From the NCBI GenBank assembly GCA_951812945.1, contig CATOTB010000001.1, forward strand, positions 738,198 to 802,197: a stretch of 64,000 nucleotides of DNA. The letters are read 5' to 3'. This document shows, piece by piece, positions 8,064 to 16,159 of the stretch (position 1 is the stretch's first letter; each line of letters begins with the position of its first letter). The notes below the pieces were generated by a model that had not been told where the DNA came from, ran no database searches, and was given only the letters and a program-made list of their open reading frames with translations. The stretch comes from Candidatus Dadabacteria bacterium. Its GTDB lineage: Bacteria > Desulfobacterota_D > UBA1144 > Nemesobacterales > Nemesobacteraceae. The position numbers and the translations under genes were made by a program.

Positions 8064-9457
8064 TGGAACAGAACACGATAAATTACGATTTTGACGAAGA
8101 AACCCTGGGTTTTGAGGAACCTGAGAAGGCCCCGGCCAAGCCCCTTGGAACCGGAGAAAAGCTTTCTCTCGCCGTCTTGGGATTCGGAATACTGATGTTT
8201 GCGCTTCAGGCCATGGGCATGCCTCCGGGCGGCACCTGGGCCGGATTCCTTCTGGTATTACTTCCTGTCTTTTTCGGTACGGCGTCCTACTTCTATCTTG
8301 ATTTCAAAGGTACGGTTCCGGGTATCAAGCACGATAACATTTACTTCAGGGGACTGACTTCCAGGGGGATTCTGGGCTGGCTTGTCGGCATCGTGTTTAC
8401 TGGTTTCTACGTAGCTCTTTACTGGTTCCCCGAATATCTGGCGGGGGGAATAAAGATCGTAAACCCGCTTTCGGTGGCCCTCTCAGGTTCTCCGGCCAAC
8501 AACTGGTTTTTCTACGGTTTTCTCTACACCGTGGCCGTCTTCGTTTTCGGCATTAGAATGTTCATGAAATACAGGAATAACCGCTACCAGAAGATAAGAA
8601 CGGCTTCGGTTATGTTCTTCCAGCTCGGCTTTGCCTTTCTTATCCCCAACATACTTATGCTGTTTAACCAGCCCGAGTTTTATCTCAGCTACTTCTGGCC
8701 GCTTAAACCCGAATACCTGTTCCCGGGCACTTTAAGCTATTTTGTGAATCATCCCGGCGGGCTGGGAATGTTCCTTGTTTTCTGGGGAGCCGTAATGACT
8801 TTTGTGGGCACTCCGCTTCTTACCTACTATTTCGGCAAGAGGTGGTACTGTTCCTGGGTCTGCGGCTGCGGAGGGCTTGCGGAAACCATGGGGGATCCGT
8901 TTAGACAGCTTTCTGACAAATCAAAAAAGGCGTGGCGCATAGAACGCTGGCTCGTTCATTCCGTGCTGGTGTTTATAGTCATTACGACGGTTCTTCTCTG
9001 GGTTAACTCCGCGACCTCGGGAGCGGTGTTCGGAGAAGCGTCGATGTCTCTTAAGAAGTGGTACGGGTTTTACATCGGCGCCATTTTTTCGGGGGTTATA
9101 GGCGTAGGGTTTTATCCCATAATGGGAAGCAGGGTGTGGTGTCGGTTCGGTTGTCCCATGGCGGCTGTTCTCGGGATTTTCCAGAGGTACCTCTCAAGAT
9201 TCAGGATTACCACAAACGGCGACCAGTGCATGTCATGCGGAAACTGTTCCACATACTGCGAGATGGGTATAGACGTCAGGGCTTACGCCCAGAAAGGTGA
9301 GAACATAGTGAGAGCGTCATGCGTCGGATGCGGGGTATGCTCGGCTGTGTGTCCCAGGGGAGTGCTTAAGCTTGAAAACGGGGGAACTTTCAAGGACAGG
9401 TTCTCCGGGTCGGACAAGCCGCTTGGGGCGCTTGTTGATTCGCTGAAACATGTCTAG
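8063..9457 (+). CDS. Membrane polyferredoxin, NapH/NosR/CcoG-like
   Basis: 464 residues. About six hydrophobic segments between residues 30 and 370 form the membrane part. Two membrane-flanking cysteine motifs of the NapH/NosR type are present (WYCSWVCGC near 260, CRFGCP near 360). A C-terminal ferredoxin-like domain holds two 4Fe-4S motifs: CMSCGNCSTYC near 389 and CVGCGVCSAVCP near 420. Such proteins carry electrons between the quinone pool and soluble or periplasmic redox partners. The start at 8063 overlaps the previous stop in TAATG. No nap, nos or cco genes are nearby, so the usual partners are missing and the name of the system is open. Confidence 0.85.
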   Translation: MEQNTINYDFDEETLGFEEPEKAPAKPLGTGEKLSLAVLGFGILMFALQAMGMPPGGTWAGFLLVLLPVFFGTASYFYLDFKGTVPGIKHDNIYFRGLTSRGILGWLVGIVFTGFYVALYWFPEYLAGGIKIVNPLSVALSGSPANNWFFYGFLYTVAVFVFGIRMFMKYRNNRYQKIRTASVMFFQLGFAFLIPNILMLFNQPEFYLSYFWPLKPEYLFPGTLSYFVNHPGGLGMFLVFWGAVMTFVGTPLLTYYFGKRWYCSWVCGCGGLAETMGDPFRQLSDKSKKAWRIERWLVHSVLVFIVITTVLLWVNSATSGAVFGEASMSLKKWYGFYIGAIFSGVIGVGFYPIMGSRVWCRFGCPMAAVLGIFQRYLSRFRITTNGDQCMSCGNCSTYCEMGIDVRAYAQKGENIVRASCVGCGVCSAVCPRGVLKLENGGTFKDRFSGSDKPLGALVDSLKHV

Positions 9458-9467
9458 TTCCGGCGCA

Positions 9468-9492
9468 TAGAATCCTTGGACTGCGGATTCTA
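9468..9492. repeat. Perfect hairpin between convergent genes
   Basis: TAGAATCC (9468-9475) and GGATTCTA (9485-9492) form a perfect 8-bp stem with a 9-base loop, 10 bases after the polyferredoxin stop. No T-run follows, so it may act as an RNA-stability element or a weak terminator. Confidence 0.4.
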
Positions 9493-9549
9493 GCGGTAAT
9501 TCTGAGAGCAGTATAATTCCTTGGTCTTTACACTGACCGGGTGGAACAT

Positions 9550-10005
9550 TCAGATATTGAGGAATTCAACGGATTCCATGCTTTCCTTTTTTCCCCGGTC
9601 AAATCTTTCCACTACCTCGCCGCTTTTTATGTCAAAGATGAAGCAGGATATCCCGGAAAGTATTTCCATATTGAACTCCAGGAAATTGTTTACGTAAATC
9701 TTGGAGTCTTCAATAGTTTCCTTGGGATCGGCTTTATCCGGTTTTCTTACGAGAATAAAATACGCGCACAGAAAGTCCGGGAGGTCGGCATTATGGGCGA
9801 ATACTGCTTTTGAATCGTATTTGAGGATCACGTTATCGTTGAAATAGCGCTGATACCCGGCGATTAGCGGCTGGTTCAGATGAGACAGGGCGTAAACGAT
9901 CGCGCAGGCGATTTTGTTCTGATTCTCAATCATGAAATCAAGCGCTTCCTTGTTAAAGTGCTTGAGCGTGTTCTCCGGTCTTTCCTTCTCTCGTGGTTCT
10001 CGCAT
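9550..10005 (-). CDS. Hypothetical 151-residue protein
   Basis: I do not recognise this family. The product is acidic and soluble with no signal peptide or membrane segment; the N-terminus is charged (REPREKERPENTLKHFN) and the middle has a mixed alpha/beta pattern with aromatic residues. The start is well supported by AAGGAG 8 bases upstream. It lies downstream of rny on the same strand, with a candidate promoter in between, and converges with the polyferredoxin gene. No catalytic motif is visible. Confidence 0.75.
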   Translation of the reverse strand: MREPREKERPENTLKHFNKEALDFMIENQNKIACAIVYALSHLNQPLIAGYQRYFNDNVILKYDSKAVFAHNADLPDFLCAYFILVRKPDKADPKETIEDSKIYVNNFLEFNMEILSGISCFIFDIKSGEVVERFDRGKKESMESVEFLNI

Positions 10006-10058
10006 TTCTTTCTCCTTCAGCAGTTCCAGCTTCCCGGTCTGTTTTTAAGTTCCGGTGT

Positions 10059-10067
10059 AATATACCA
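10059..10067 (-). promoter_or_regulatory. Extended -10-like element before the 9550-10005 gene
   Basis: On the minus strand TGG is followed by TATATT (10064-10059), about 55 bases before the start codon. No -35 box was identified. Confidence 0.3.
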
Positions 10068-10093
10068 CAAAGATCCCGCGTTTGGCTTGTTTT

Positions 10094-11650
10094 CTATGAA
10101 GCGTATGCGGTAGCCCTGCTTTCCCTTATGACCATGATTTTTATCTGGCCTGGATAAACGACCTCTTTTTCTATCTTCTTGGCTATTTCATGTGACAGAA
10201 TCGCTCCTTCCTCATCGCTTACCTGATCGCTTTCCACTATTACCCTTACCTCTCTTCCGGCCTGGATCGCGTAGCATCTCTCAACGCCCGGAAAAGAACT
10301 CGCGACGCCTTCTATGCTCTCGATTCTTTTCACGTAGTTCTCATAGGTTTCGCGCCTTGCGCCGGGGCGGGCAGCGGAAATGGCGTCGGCAGCCTGGACG
10401 AGAAGCGGCAGAACTCCTTGGGGTTGGGGATCATGGGTTTTTTCAAGCGCGTCGATGATCTCCGGGGGTTCGCCGTATTTTTTGACGATATTCGTGCCTA
10501 TGTCCACGTGGGAACCTTCCATCTCGTGATCAACAGCTTTTCCTATGTCGTGGAGCAGGCCGGCTCTTTTCGCGAGCTTTTCGTTGTAGCCGATTTCGGA
10601 GGCAAGCATTCCGCAGATGAATCCTACTTCAATCGAGTGATTGAGTATGTTCTGCGAGTAGCTTGTCCTGTATTTAAGCATCCCGAGCTTGCTTATCAGA
10701 TCCGGATGCATGCCGCTTATTCCGAGATCAAAAAGCGCCTTCTCTCCTTCTTTCTGTATCTCTTTCTCTACTTCCTTTTCAACCTCGGTCACTACCTCCT
10801 CGATCCTTGCGGGGTGAATCCTCCCGTCAGCTATCAGCCGCTCAAGCGAAATTTTCGCCACTTCCCGCCTGATGGGATTAAAGCACGAAATCACTACCGT
10901 CTCGGGCGTGTCGTCGATAATGATGTCCACCCCGGTGCGAAGCTCTATGGAGCGTATATTCCGCCCTTCGCGCCCGATGATTCTGCCTTTCACGTCGTCG
11001 CTCGGAAGATTCACTACCGACACCGTTTTCTCGCTCGTGTATCTGCCGGAATATCTCTGAATGGCGAGAGATATTATGTCTTTTGCCCTCCTCTCAGCAG
11101 AGGAGTTGCAATCTTCCTCTATTTGCTTGAGCCTTTTCGCCGCCTCGTATCTCGCCTCGTTCTCTACCAGGCTTACGAGTTCCGCTTTTGCCGCTTCGCG
11201 GGTAAGGCCTGATATCTCCTCTATTTTTCCCTTTATCTCTTCGATATTCTCATCAAGAGTCTTCTGCCTCTGTTCGGCAGCCAGGTTTTTACTCTCGAGT
11301 TCCGCCTGGATCTTTTCAAGTTCCGACTTTTTTTCGTTGATTTGCTCGTATTTTTTGCTCAGCCCCTCTTCCTTTGCCTTTATCTTCTTTTCGGTGGCGG
11401 AAAATTCCCTGCGCTTTTCGCTCGACATTCTCTGCATCTGGGAGTTTTTGTCCTTGACCAGCTTTTTCGCCCTGTTTTCCGCCCTGTTTTTTATCTCTTC
11501 CGCTTGTTTTTCCGCCCCTTCAATCATAGTCCGGGCCTGCTGCCTGCTTTTGTTGATTTCGTTTTTCTCCATAATCATCCTGTAGATGAAATGGGCTGCG
11601 AATCCAAGCCCGAAGAGCAGCAAAAACAATAGTATTGATTGTGCTTGCAT
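10094..11650 (-). CDS. rny: Ribonuclease Y
   Basis: 518 residues in the standard RNase Y order. One N-terminal membrane helix (QSILLFLLLFGLGFAAHF) is followed by a long coiled coil rich in Lys/Glu (about 25-200), a KH RNA-binding domain (VKGRIIGREGRNIRSIE) and an HD metal-dependent phosphodiesterase domain with GLLHDIGKAVDHE. It is a membrane-bound endoribonuclease that starts mRNA decay. The ATG at 11650 is chosen because GGAG lies just upstream and the membrane helix then begins at residue 4. The order zapB-zapA-cyclo-ligase-rny on this strand suggests one transcript; the cyclo-ligase stop is 1 base before the rny start. Confidence 0.97.
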   Translation of the reverse strand: MQAQSILLFLLLFGLGFAAHFIYRMIMEKNEINKSRQQARTMIEGAEKQAEEIKNRAENRAKKLVKDKNSQMQRMSSEKRREFSATEKKIKAKEEGLSKKYEQINEKKSELEKIQAELESKNLAAEQRQKTLDENIEEIKGKIEEISGLTREAAKAELVSLVENEARYEAAKRLKQIEEDCNSSAERRAKDIISLAIQRYSGRYTSEKTVSVVNLPSDDVKGRIIGREGRNIRSIELRTGVDIIIDDTPETVVISCFNPIRREVAKISLERLIADGRIHPARIEEVVTEVEKEVEKEIQKEGEKALFDLGISGMHPDLISKLGMLKYRTSYSQNILNHSIEVGFICGMLASEIGYNEKLAKRAGLLHDIGKAVDHEMEGSHVDIGTNIVKKYGEPPEIIDALEKTHDPQPQGVLPLLVQAADAISAARPGARRETYENYVKRIESIEGVASSFPGVERCYAIQAGREVRVIVESDQVSDEEGAILSHEIAKKIEKEVVYPGQIKIMVIRESRATAYAS

Positions 11651-11651
11651 T

Positions 11652-12428
11652 TCAGTCTCCTTCTTCCCCCAGACAGTCAATGGCTCCGTCCTCCGTGATT
11701 ATGCGACCTGTCTTCACGTCGGTTTCGTGTGAAGGAACGCTTTTCAGTACCTGGAAACGGTAGGCCAGTCCGAAGCGGATATGTCTGGGTATATCTTTTA
11801 AAAATCTGTCGTAAAAACCTTTTCCGTACCCGATTCTGTTTCCGGACAAATCAAAAGCCACCCCAGGAACGAGCACCAGGTCAAGTTCATCGCTGCGGGC
11901 GCATTCGGCGTCCGCCGGGGGCTCGGGGATGAAGAAGGTTCCGGGGGTAAGCTCCTCTATGTTTCTTGCTCTTAGGAAAACAAGGTCAGAACCTCGGGTT
12001 TTCGGAAAAAAAACCTTTTTTTCAAGTTCAACGCATTTTTTGAATATTTCGCGGGTGTCGACTTCGCCGTTTATGGAAAAGTAAAGAGCGACGCTCGATG
12101 CATCGGCAAAAACCTCTTCCGAAAGAAGAGTCTTGAGAACCAGGCCGGATTTTTCCTGCTGCACGGGCTGCGGAAGAGTTCTTCTTTTCTCGAGAAAATC
12201 TCTTCTCAGCTTGTTTTTTTCCTCAAGGATGGAGTCCCGTGGGCTTGTTTCCCGGGAGCCGTTTACGGATGTGGAACCGGAGCGGGTCTCAGAAGTTGTT
12301 TCCTCTTGATCTGAAAGGGTCTTCGGGGCTTTCTTCAACAAGGAGGGGTTTTTCTTCTTGGATTCCGGGTGATTCGAGCAGGCCGACCAGTTCTTCTGTT
12401 TTTCTTTCCGCGGTTCTCTTGAATTCAT
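11652..12428 (-). CDS. 5-formyltetrahydrofolate cyclo-ligase family protein
   Basis: The conserved domain begins at EEKNKLRRDFLEKRR (near base 12,225) and ends with GYGKGFYDRFL and an HETDV segment, typical of methenyl-THF synthetase, which converts 5-formyl-THF to 5,10-methenyl-THF using ATP. The start is a puzzle. No ATG, GTG or TTG lies in frame between the end of zapA and the domain. The nearest are TTG at 12341 and 12338 and ATG at 12428 (AGAGGG upstream), all inside zapA in another frame. I use ATG 12428, which adds about 65 low-complexity, Ser/Thr/Lys-rich residues. A +1 shift from zapA or a start on another codon are alternatives. Confidence 0.85.
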   Translation of the reverse strand: MNSREPRKEKQKNWSACSNHPESKKKNPSLLKKAPKTLSDQEETTSETRSGSTSVNGSRETSPRDSILEEKNKLRRDFLEKRRTLPQPVQQEKSGLVLKTLLSEEVFADASSVALYFSINGEVDTREIFKKCVELEKKVFFPKTRGSDLVFLRARNIEELTPGTFFIPEPPADAECARSDELDLVLVPGVAFDLSGNRIGYGKGFYDRFLKDIPRHIRFGLAYRFQVLKSVPSHETDVKTGRIITEDGAIDCLGEEGD

Positions 12429-12639
12429 CAAATTCCCTCTGTAAGGCGAAGAAATCATCGACGATCTCAAGAGAAGCCAGAAAAATGGGAGGGGAGACGG
12501 TTATAGTTGGGTCGTCTCCAGCTGCCTTGGTAATTTTTTGTTCAAGATAATTTACAATTTCCATGAGGTAATCTTTTTCGGCATCCGTAACGACGGAATA
12601 TTCCTTCCCAAAAAAAACTACTTTTATCCTGTCTTTCAT
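12289..12639 (-). CDS. zapA: Cell division protein ZapA
   Basis: 116 residues. The N-terminal part (IKVVFFGKEYSVVTDAEKDY) is the ZapA fold, followed by the long helix that forms the tetramer coiled coil (NYLEQKITKAAGD, LASLEIVDDFFALQ). ZapA crosslinks FtsZ filaments in the division ring. The C-terminal 25 residues (rich in Glu and Pro) are longer than usual and overlap the reading frame used by the cyclo-ligase. The start overlaps the stop of the ZapB-like gene by 4 bases. Confidence 0.9.
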   Translation of the reverse strand: MKDRIKVVFFGKEYSVVTDAEKDYLMEIVNYLEQKITKAAGDDPTITVSPPIFLASLEIVDDFFALQREFDEFKRTAERKTEELVGLLESPGIQEEKPLLVEESPEDPFRSRGNNF

Positions 12640-12845
12640 ACCGACTCTTCGCCAAGATGCTGCTCGATTATCCGTATCATGTTGTCAACGCGTGTTCCGA
12701 GACGCTCCTTTTCGGCTTCAAGTGAAGCCATGTTTTCTCTGAGCACCTTAATTTCTTCAAGCAATCCGTTGTGTTCTTCAGCCACCTTGGCGTTTTTGTC
12801 TACAAACTCTCTGATTTTTCTCTCAAGAATCTCCAATGATTCCAT
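12636..12845 (-). CDS. ZapB-like coiled-coil cell division protein
   Basis: A 69-residue, almost wholly helical, charged protein with heptad-like spacing of Leu/Ile/Met (LEILERKIREFV, LLEEIKVLRENMASLE). Small coiled-coil proteins just before zapA are usually ZapB-type partners of the Z ring. ATG 12845 is used; another in-frame ATG at 12869 would add 8 residues. Neither has a clear ribosome site. The stop overlaps the zapA start. Function is inferred from shape and neighbour. Confidence 0.75.
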   Translation of the reverse strand: MESLEILERKIREFVDKNAKVAEEHNGLLEEIKVLRENMASLEAEKERLGTRVDNMIRIIEQHLGEESV

Positions 12846-12931
12846 ACTAGATGTAAATTGTATCACCATGATAAAATTATTACAAGAATCACCCCTGAAG
12901 CGTCCTTGCGCAGGGTTCCGAAGACGATTTC

Positions 12932-12961
12932 TTTACGTTTTGGAAACTTTTAGTCTATAAT
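12932..12961 (+). promoter_or_regulatory. prfA promoter, apparently leaderless
   Basis: TATAAT at 12956-12961 is a perfect -10; TTTACG at 12932-12937 (four of six) is a possible -35 with an 18-base spacer. Only 7 bases lie between the -10 and the prfA ATG, so transcription would start at or next to the start codon. Confidence 0.55.
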
Positions 12962-12968
12962 TCCTGCC

Positions 12969-14057
12969 ATGCAGGCAAGTGCCATTGAAGACAAAAAACT
13001 GTTTGAAAAACTTGAGGAGCTTGAGCGTAAGTTCTTTGAACTCGAGAGAGCGCTCGGCGACCCGGACATCTCCGCGCAGCGGAGAATCAGGTACTCCAAG
13101 GAACGTGCGGAGCTCGAGGATGTGGTCTCTGTCTACGCGCAGCTAAAGAAAGTCGCCGCGGCGATCGGGGAGAACAGCAAACTGCTTGATGACAAGGAGC
13201 TCGCATCTCTTGCCCGCGAGGAACTTGATGAGCTCTCCGAGGAGAAAAGCGAGCTTGAGGGGAGACTCAGGAAGCTTCTTTTGCCCAAGGACCCTAATCT
13301 CGGGAAGAACGTTTTCCTCGAGATTAGAGCCGGAGCGGGCGGAGAGGAGGCGGCGCTTTTCGCGGCTGACCTTCTCAGGATGTACTCAAGGTACTGCGAG
13401 GACCGCCGCTGGAAGATCGACACCATAACCATGAACGAAACCGGGATCGGGGGAATAAAGGAGCTCGTGGTGAAAATTGAAGGGCGGGATGTCTACGGCA
13501 AGCTAAGGTATGAAAGCGGGGTTCACAGGGTCCAGCGGATACCCTCGACTGAGGCCGGCGGGAGAATACATACGTCCACGGCGACCGTTGCCGTGCTGCC
13601 GGAGGCTGATGAGGTTGATGTGGAAGTAGACGAGAGGGAACTCAAGGTGGATACTTTCAGATCTTCCGGCCCGGGGGGCCAGCATGTAAACAAGACGGAT
13701 TCCGCTATAAGGATAACCCATCTTCCAACGGGAATCGTCGTGCAGTGCCAGGACGACCGATCACAGCAGAAAAACAGGGCTCACGCCATGAGCATGCTCC
13801 GCGCGAAACTCTATGAAATCGAGGAGAGCAAGCGCGCAAACGAGATCTCACGCACCAGAAAGACCCAGGTTGGAAGTGGGGACAGAAGCGAGAAGATAAG
13901 AACTTACAATTTTCCCCAGGGAAGAATAACCGACCACAGGATAGGCCGCACTGTCCACAAGATTGAGGCGGTGCTGGGAGGAGATCTTGAACCTCTGCTC
14001 GAACCGCTCGCGGCTCATTTCCAGGCGGAAAGTCTTAGGAATATCTCGGAGGGCTGA
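12969..14057 (+). CDS. prfA: Peptide chain release factor 1
   Basis: 362 residues, the normal RF1 length. The N-terminal helical domain is followed by the codon-recognition motif PST at about 191-193 (the PxT type of RF1, not the SPF of RF2) and the GGQ loop at about 236 (SSGPGGQHVNKTDSA), which triggers peptide release at UAA and UAG. The C-terminus keeps GSGDRSEKIRTYNFPQ. No prmC methyltransferase gene follows, although the two are often paired. There is no ribosome site upstream; see the promoter entry. Confidence 0.98.
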   Translation: MQASAIEDKKLFEKLEELERKFFELERALGDPDISAQRRIRYSKERAELEDVVSVYAQLKKVAAAIGENSKLLDDKELASLAREELDELSEEKSELEGRLRKLLLPKDPNLGKNVFLEIRAGAGGEEAALFAADLLRMYSRYCEDRRWKIDTITMNETGIGGIKELVVKIEGRDVYGKLRYESGVHRVQRIPSTEAGGRIHTSTATVAVLPEADEVDVEVDERELKVDTFRSSGPGGQHVNKTDSAIRITHLPTGIVVQCQDDRSQQKNRAHAMSMLRAKLYEIEESKRANEISRTRKTQVGSGDRSEKIRTYNFPQGRITDHRIGRTVHKIEAVLGGDLEPLLEPLAAHFQAESLRNISEG

Positions 14058-14071
14058 CGGCCTCTCCCGAT

Positions 14072-14099
14072 TTGTATTTGCCGGCCTTCGCAATACAAT
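14072..14099 (+). promoter_or_regulatory. Candidate promoter of the CcsA-like gene
   Basis: TTGTAT (14072-14077) and TACAAT (14094-14099) with a 16-base spacer. The ATG at 14109 is 9 bases beyond the -10 and has no ribosome site, so the transcript would have almost no leader. Confidence 0.35.
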
Positions 14100-14108
14100 A
14101 TACCTTCA

Positions 14109-14912
14109 ATGAATGTTATCTATCTTATTTCCGCCCTTTACCTGCTTTCATCCCTTATTTACGGAACGTATCTTTGGTCGCAGAGAAGAAAAATCTCCAG
14201 GGCGGGGGTTTATTTCGCCGTTGCGGGAGTGCTCGTTCATACCGCGCTGGTTGTTGTTTTCCTCGTGCGCGGGGATATACTGGCCGGAAGCACGTCAAGG
14301 CCTCTTTTTATCTTCTCGTGGCTTATAGCGCTTGTCTTTTTAGTCTCGCAGTTAAGGTTCAAGACCCCTGTGCTCGGCGCGTTTGTGCTCCCTGTGGCTT
14401 TTCTTGGAACCTTGCCCTACGTGATCATTCCGGACGGGATGATTACCCAGGATCCGACGCTTGCCAATCCTTGGATACTTGCGCACATACTGTCCATTTT
14501 CCTTGGGGAGGCGTTTTTCGCGATATCTTTTCTCGCGGGCGCGATCTACATATTTCAGGAAAACCAGCTCAAGTCTAAGAGAATCGGAAGCCACCTTAAA
14601 AAGCTCCCCTCCCTGATTACCCTCGACAGGATAAACCACCTGAGCCTGCTGCTCGGTTTTCCGCTTCTGACCGTGAGTCTCATAATCGGTTTCATACTGG
14701 CAAGGGAGATATGGAGCGAGGGGTGGGTGTGGGGGGCCAAGGAGACCTGGTCTACGGTTACGTGGCTTCTCTACGCTTTTTTGATAAACGGACGTCTCTC
14801 ACTTGGATGGAGAGGCAGAAGGGCGGCGCTTGGGGCGGTAGTCGGATTCTGCATCGTGGTGGTGACGTTCGTGGTGGGGTATGTTTTCCCTGGGCAGCAC
14901 AGGTTTGAGTGA
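14109..14912 (+). CDS. Cytochrome c biogenesis protein CcsA/HemX-like
   Basis: 267 residues with about eight hydrophobic helices. A heme-handling tryptophan-rich segment appears near residue 205 (WVWGAKETWS), the counterpart of the WWD domain of the CcmC/CcmF/CcsA family. The size (about 270) and general layout fit the HemX/CcsA branch, which takes part in heme delivery to apocytochrome c in system II. A CcsB/ResB partner and hemA are not next to it here, so whether it acts in cytochrome c maturation or in tetrapyrrole synthesis is not settled. Confidence 0.85.
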   Translation: MNVIYLISALYLLSSLIYGTYLWSQRRKISRAGVYFAVAGVLVHTALVVVFLVRGDILAGSTSRPLFIFSWLIALVFLVSQLRFKTPVLGAFVLPVAFLGTLPYVIIPDGMITQDPTLANPWILAHILSIFLGEAFFAISFLAGAIYIFQENQLKSKRIGSHLKKLPSLITLDRINHLSLLLGFPLLTVSLIIGFILAREIWSEGWVWGAKETWSTVTWLLYAFLINGRLSLGWRGRRAALGAVVGFCIVVVTFVVGYVFPGQHRFE

Positions 14913-14940
14913 TGCCATCTGGGACTTTCCGCAGCGCCGA

Positions 14941-14971
14941 TTTACAAAAATTCGGAAATATGCGTTATAAT
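14941..14971 (+). promoter_or_regulatory. Promoter of the dodecin gene
   Basis: TATAAT at 14966-14971 is perfect; TTTACA at 14941-14946 is a possible -35, although the 19-base spacer is long. The start codon at 15016 is preceded by AAGGAGG. Confidence 0.5.
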
Positions 14972-15015
14972 TATGCCCTGAATTATGCAAAAAAACTGTT
15001 ATAAGGAGGATTACG

Positions 15016-15219
15016 ATGGCTGTAGCTAGAGTAACAGAAGTGATAGGATCATCCGATAAGTCATGGGATGACGCTGTACAGGAGGCTCTTGACAGGGCGA
15101 ACAAGACGATAAGGGGACTTACCGGAATCGAGGTAACTAAGATGAACGCCCACATAGAGGATGGGGAGATTACCGAGTACCGCTCCCACGTCAGAATCAC
15201 CTTCATTCTGGAGGATTAG
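15016..15219 (+). CDS. Dodecin family flavin-binding protein
   Basis: 67 residues, the exact dodecin size and pattern: a beta strand (ARVTEVIGSS), a helix (SWDDAVQEALDRANKT) and two further strands ending in RSHVRITFILED. Dodecins form hollow dodecamers that bind flavins or CoA and act as stores or buffers. It has its own promoter and a strong ribosome site, so it may be well expressed. The flavin-sandwiching tryptophan of the family may be Trp 17; binding cannot be confirmed from sequence. Confidence 0.95.
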   Translation: MAVARVTEVIGSSDKSWDDAVQEALDRANKTIRGLTGIEVTKMNAHIEDGEITEYRSHVRITFILED

Positions 15220-15261
15220 TATCTTCTTCCGGAATGTTTTCCCAAAACTGAAGACAACGTG

Positions 15262-16137
15262 ATGAATTGCTTTGTAAAATCACATGGGTTGGGAAATGAT
15301 TATATTGTCTTAGACAGCGCCGAGATAGATTTTGAACTCGGCAAAGCCGCCATAGAACTCATATGCCACAGAAACTACGGTATAGGTTCGGACGGCATAC
15401 TGCTTCTGGTCCCCCCAAAAAGGGGGGACTTCGGGCTCAGGATTCTCAATCCTGACGGAAGCGAGGCGGAAAAAAGCGGGAACGGGCTCAGGATCTTCGC
15501 CAAGTATCTTTACGAGAGAAAGCACGCCTCGAGCAAGACTTTCTCCATAGACACTCCCGGAGGTCTTGTTACGGCCGAAGTCGAGGAAAAAGACGGGAAA
15601 GTCCACCACGTCACGGTGGAGATGGGCAGGGCGACTTTCAGGGCGGATGAGATACCGGTAGATATCGAAGAGGAAGAAGTAGTGGCGCAACGCCTTGTGC
15701 TCGGGGGAGGGGAGTTTGATTTTACGGCCGTTTCGGTGGGAAATCCCCACTGCGTTATTTTCTTTGACGAACTCAGTGAAGATCTCATAAGGGGGCTCGG
15801 ACCCGAGATAGAGAACCACCCCGTTTTTCCGAACAGAACAAACGTTCAGTTTGCCCGGGTGATTTCCCCTGACAGCGTTCGTATACTGATCTGGGAGAGG
15901 GGGGCCGGTTATACCCTTGCTTCCGGGAGCAGTTCCTGCGCTGTTGCAGCTGCGTGCGTAAAATCGAATCTTACGAACCGGAAGCTAAGAGTGCTGATGC
16001 CCGGCGGGCATCTTGACATAAACGTCGGGGAGGACTGGTCGATCACGATGCGGGGCGAGGTGGAAGAGGTTTTTTCGGGAATATTAAGCGACGACCTGCT
16101 TTACAGGCTCAAAAATCCCTCCGCGATGAACTCCTAG
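15262..16137 (+). CDS. dapF: DapF-fold epimerase with Ser/Ser in place of catalytic Cys/Cys
   Basis: 291 residues with the whole diaminopimelate epimerase outline: HGLGNDYIVLD, GSDGILL, NPDGSEAEKSGNGLR, GNPHCV, and a C-terminal ASGSSSCAVAAA. In classical DapF the two catalytic bases are cysteines in xCGNG and ACGTG, which swap the proton between LL- and meso-diaminopimelate. Here both positions are serine (Ser 72 and Ser 221). Cys 226 is near but is not the catalytic position. The rest of the fold is intact, so this looks like a natural sub-family rather than decay. The function may be DAP epimerization by another route or a different reaction. Start is ATG 15262 (or GTG 15259). Confidence 0.85.
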   Translation: MNCFVKSHGLGNDYIVLDSAEIDFELGKAAIELICHRNYGIGSDGILLLVPPKRGDFGLRILNPDGSEAEKSGNGLRIFAKYLYERKHASSKTFSIDTPGGLVTAEVEEKDGKVHHVTVEMGRATFRADEIPVDIEEEEVVAQRLVLGGGEFDFTAVSVGNPHCVIFFDELSEDLIRGLGPEIENHPVFPNRTNVQFARVISPDSVRILIWERGAGYTLASGSSSCAVAAACVKSNLTNRKLRVLMPGGHLDINVGEDWSITMRGEVEEVFSGILSDDLLYRLKNPSAMNS

Positions 16138-16159
16138 ACCGGTCGATTTCTTGTTCTTG

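Noticed and set aside
9468..9492. Hairpin as an intrinsic terminator
   Set aside because: The stem is perfect but no T-run follows, so it is listed only as a repeat.
11061..11632. Long plus-strand open frames opposite rny
   Set aside because: They mirror the low-complexity coiled-coil codons of rny and have no domain or ribosome site.
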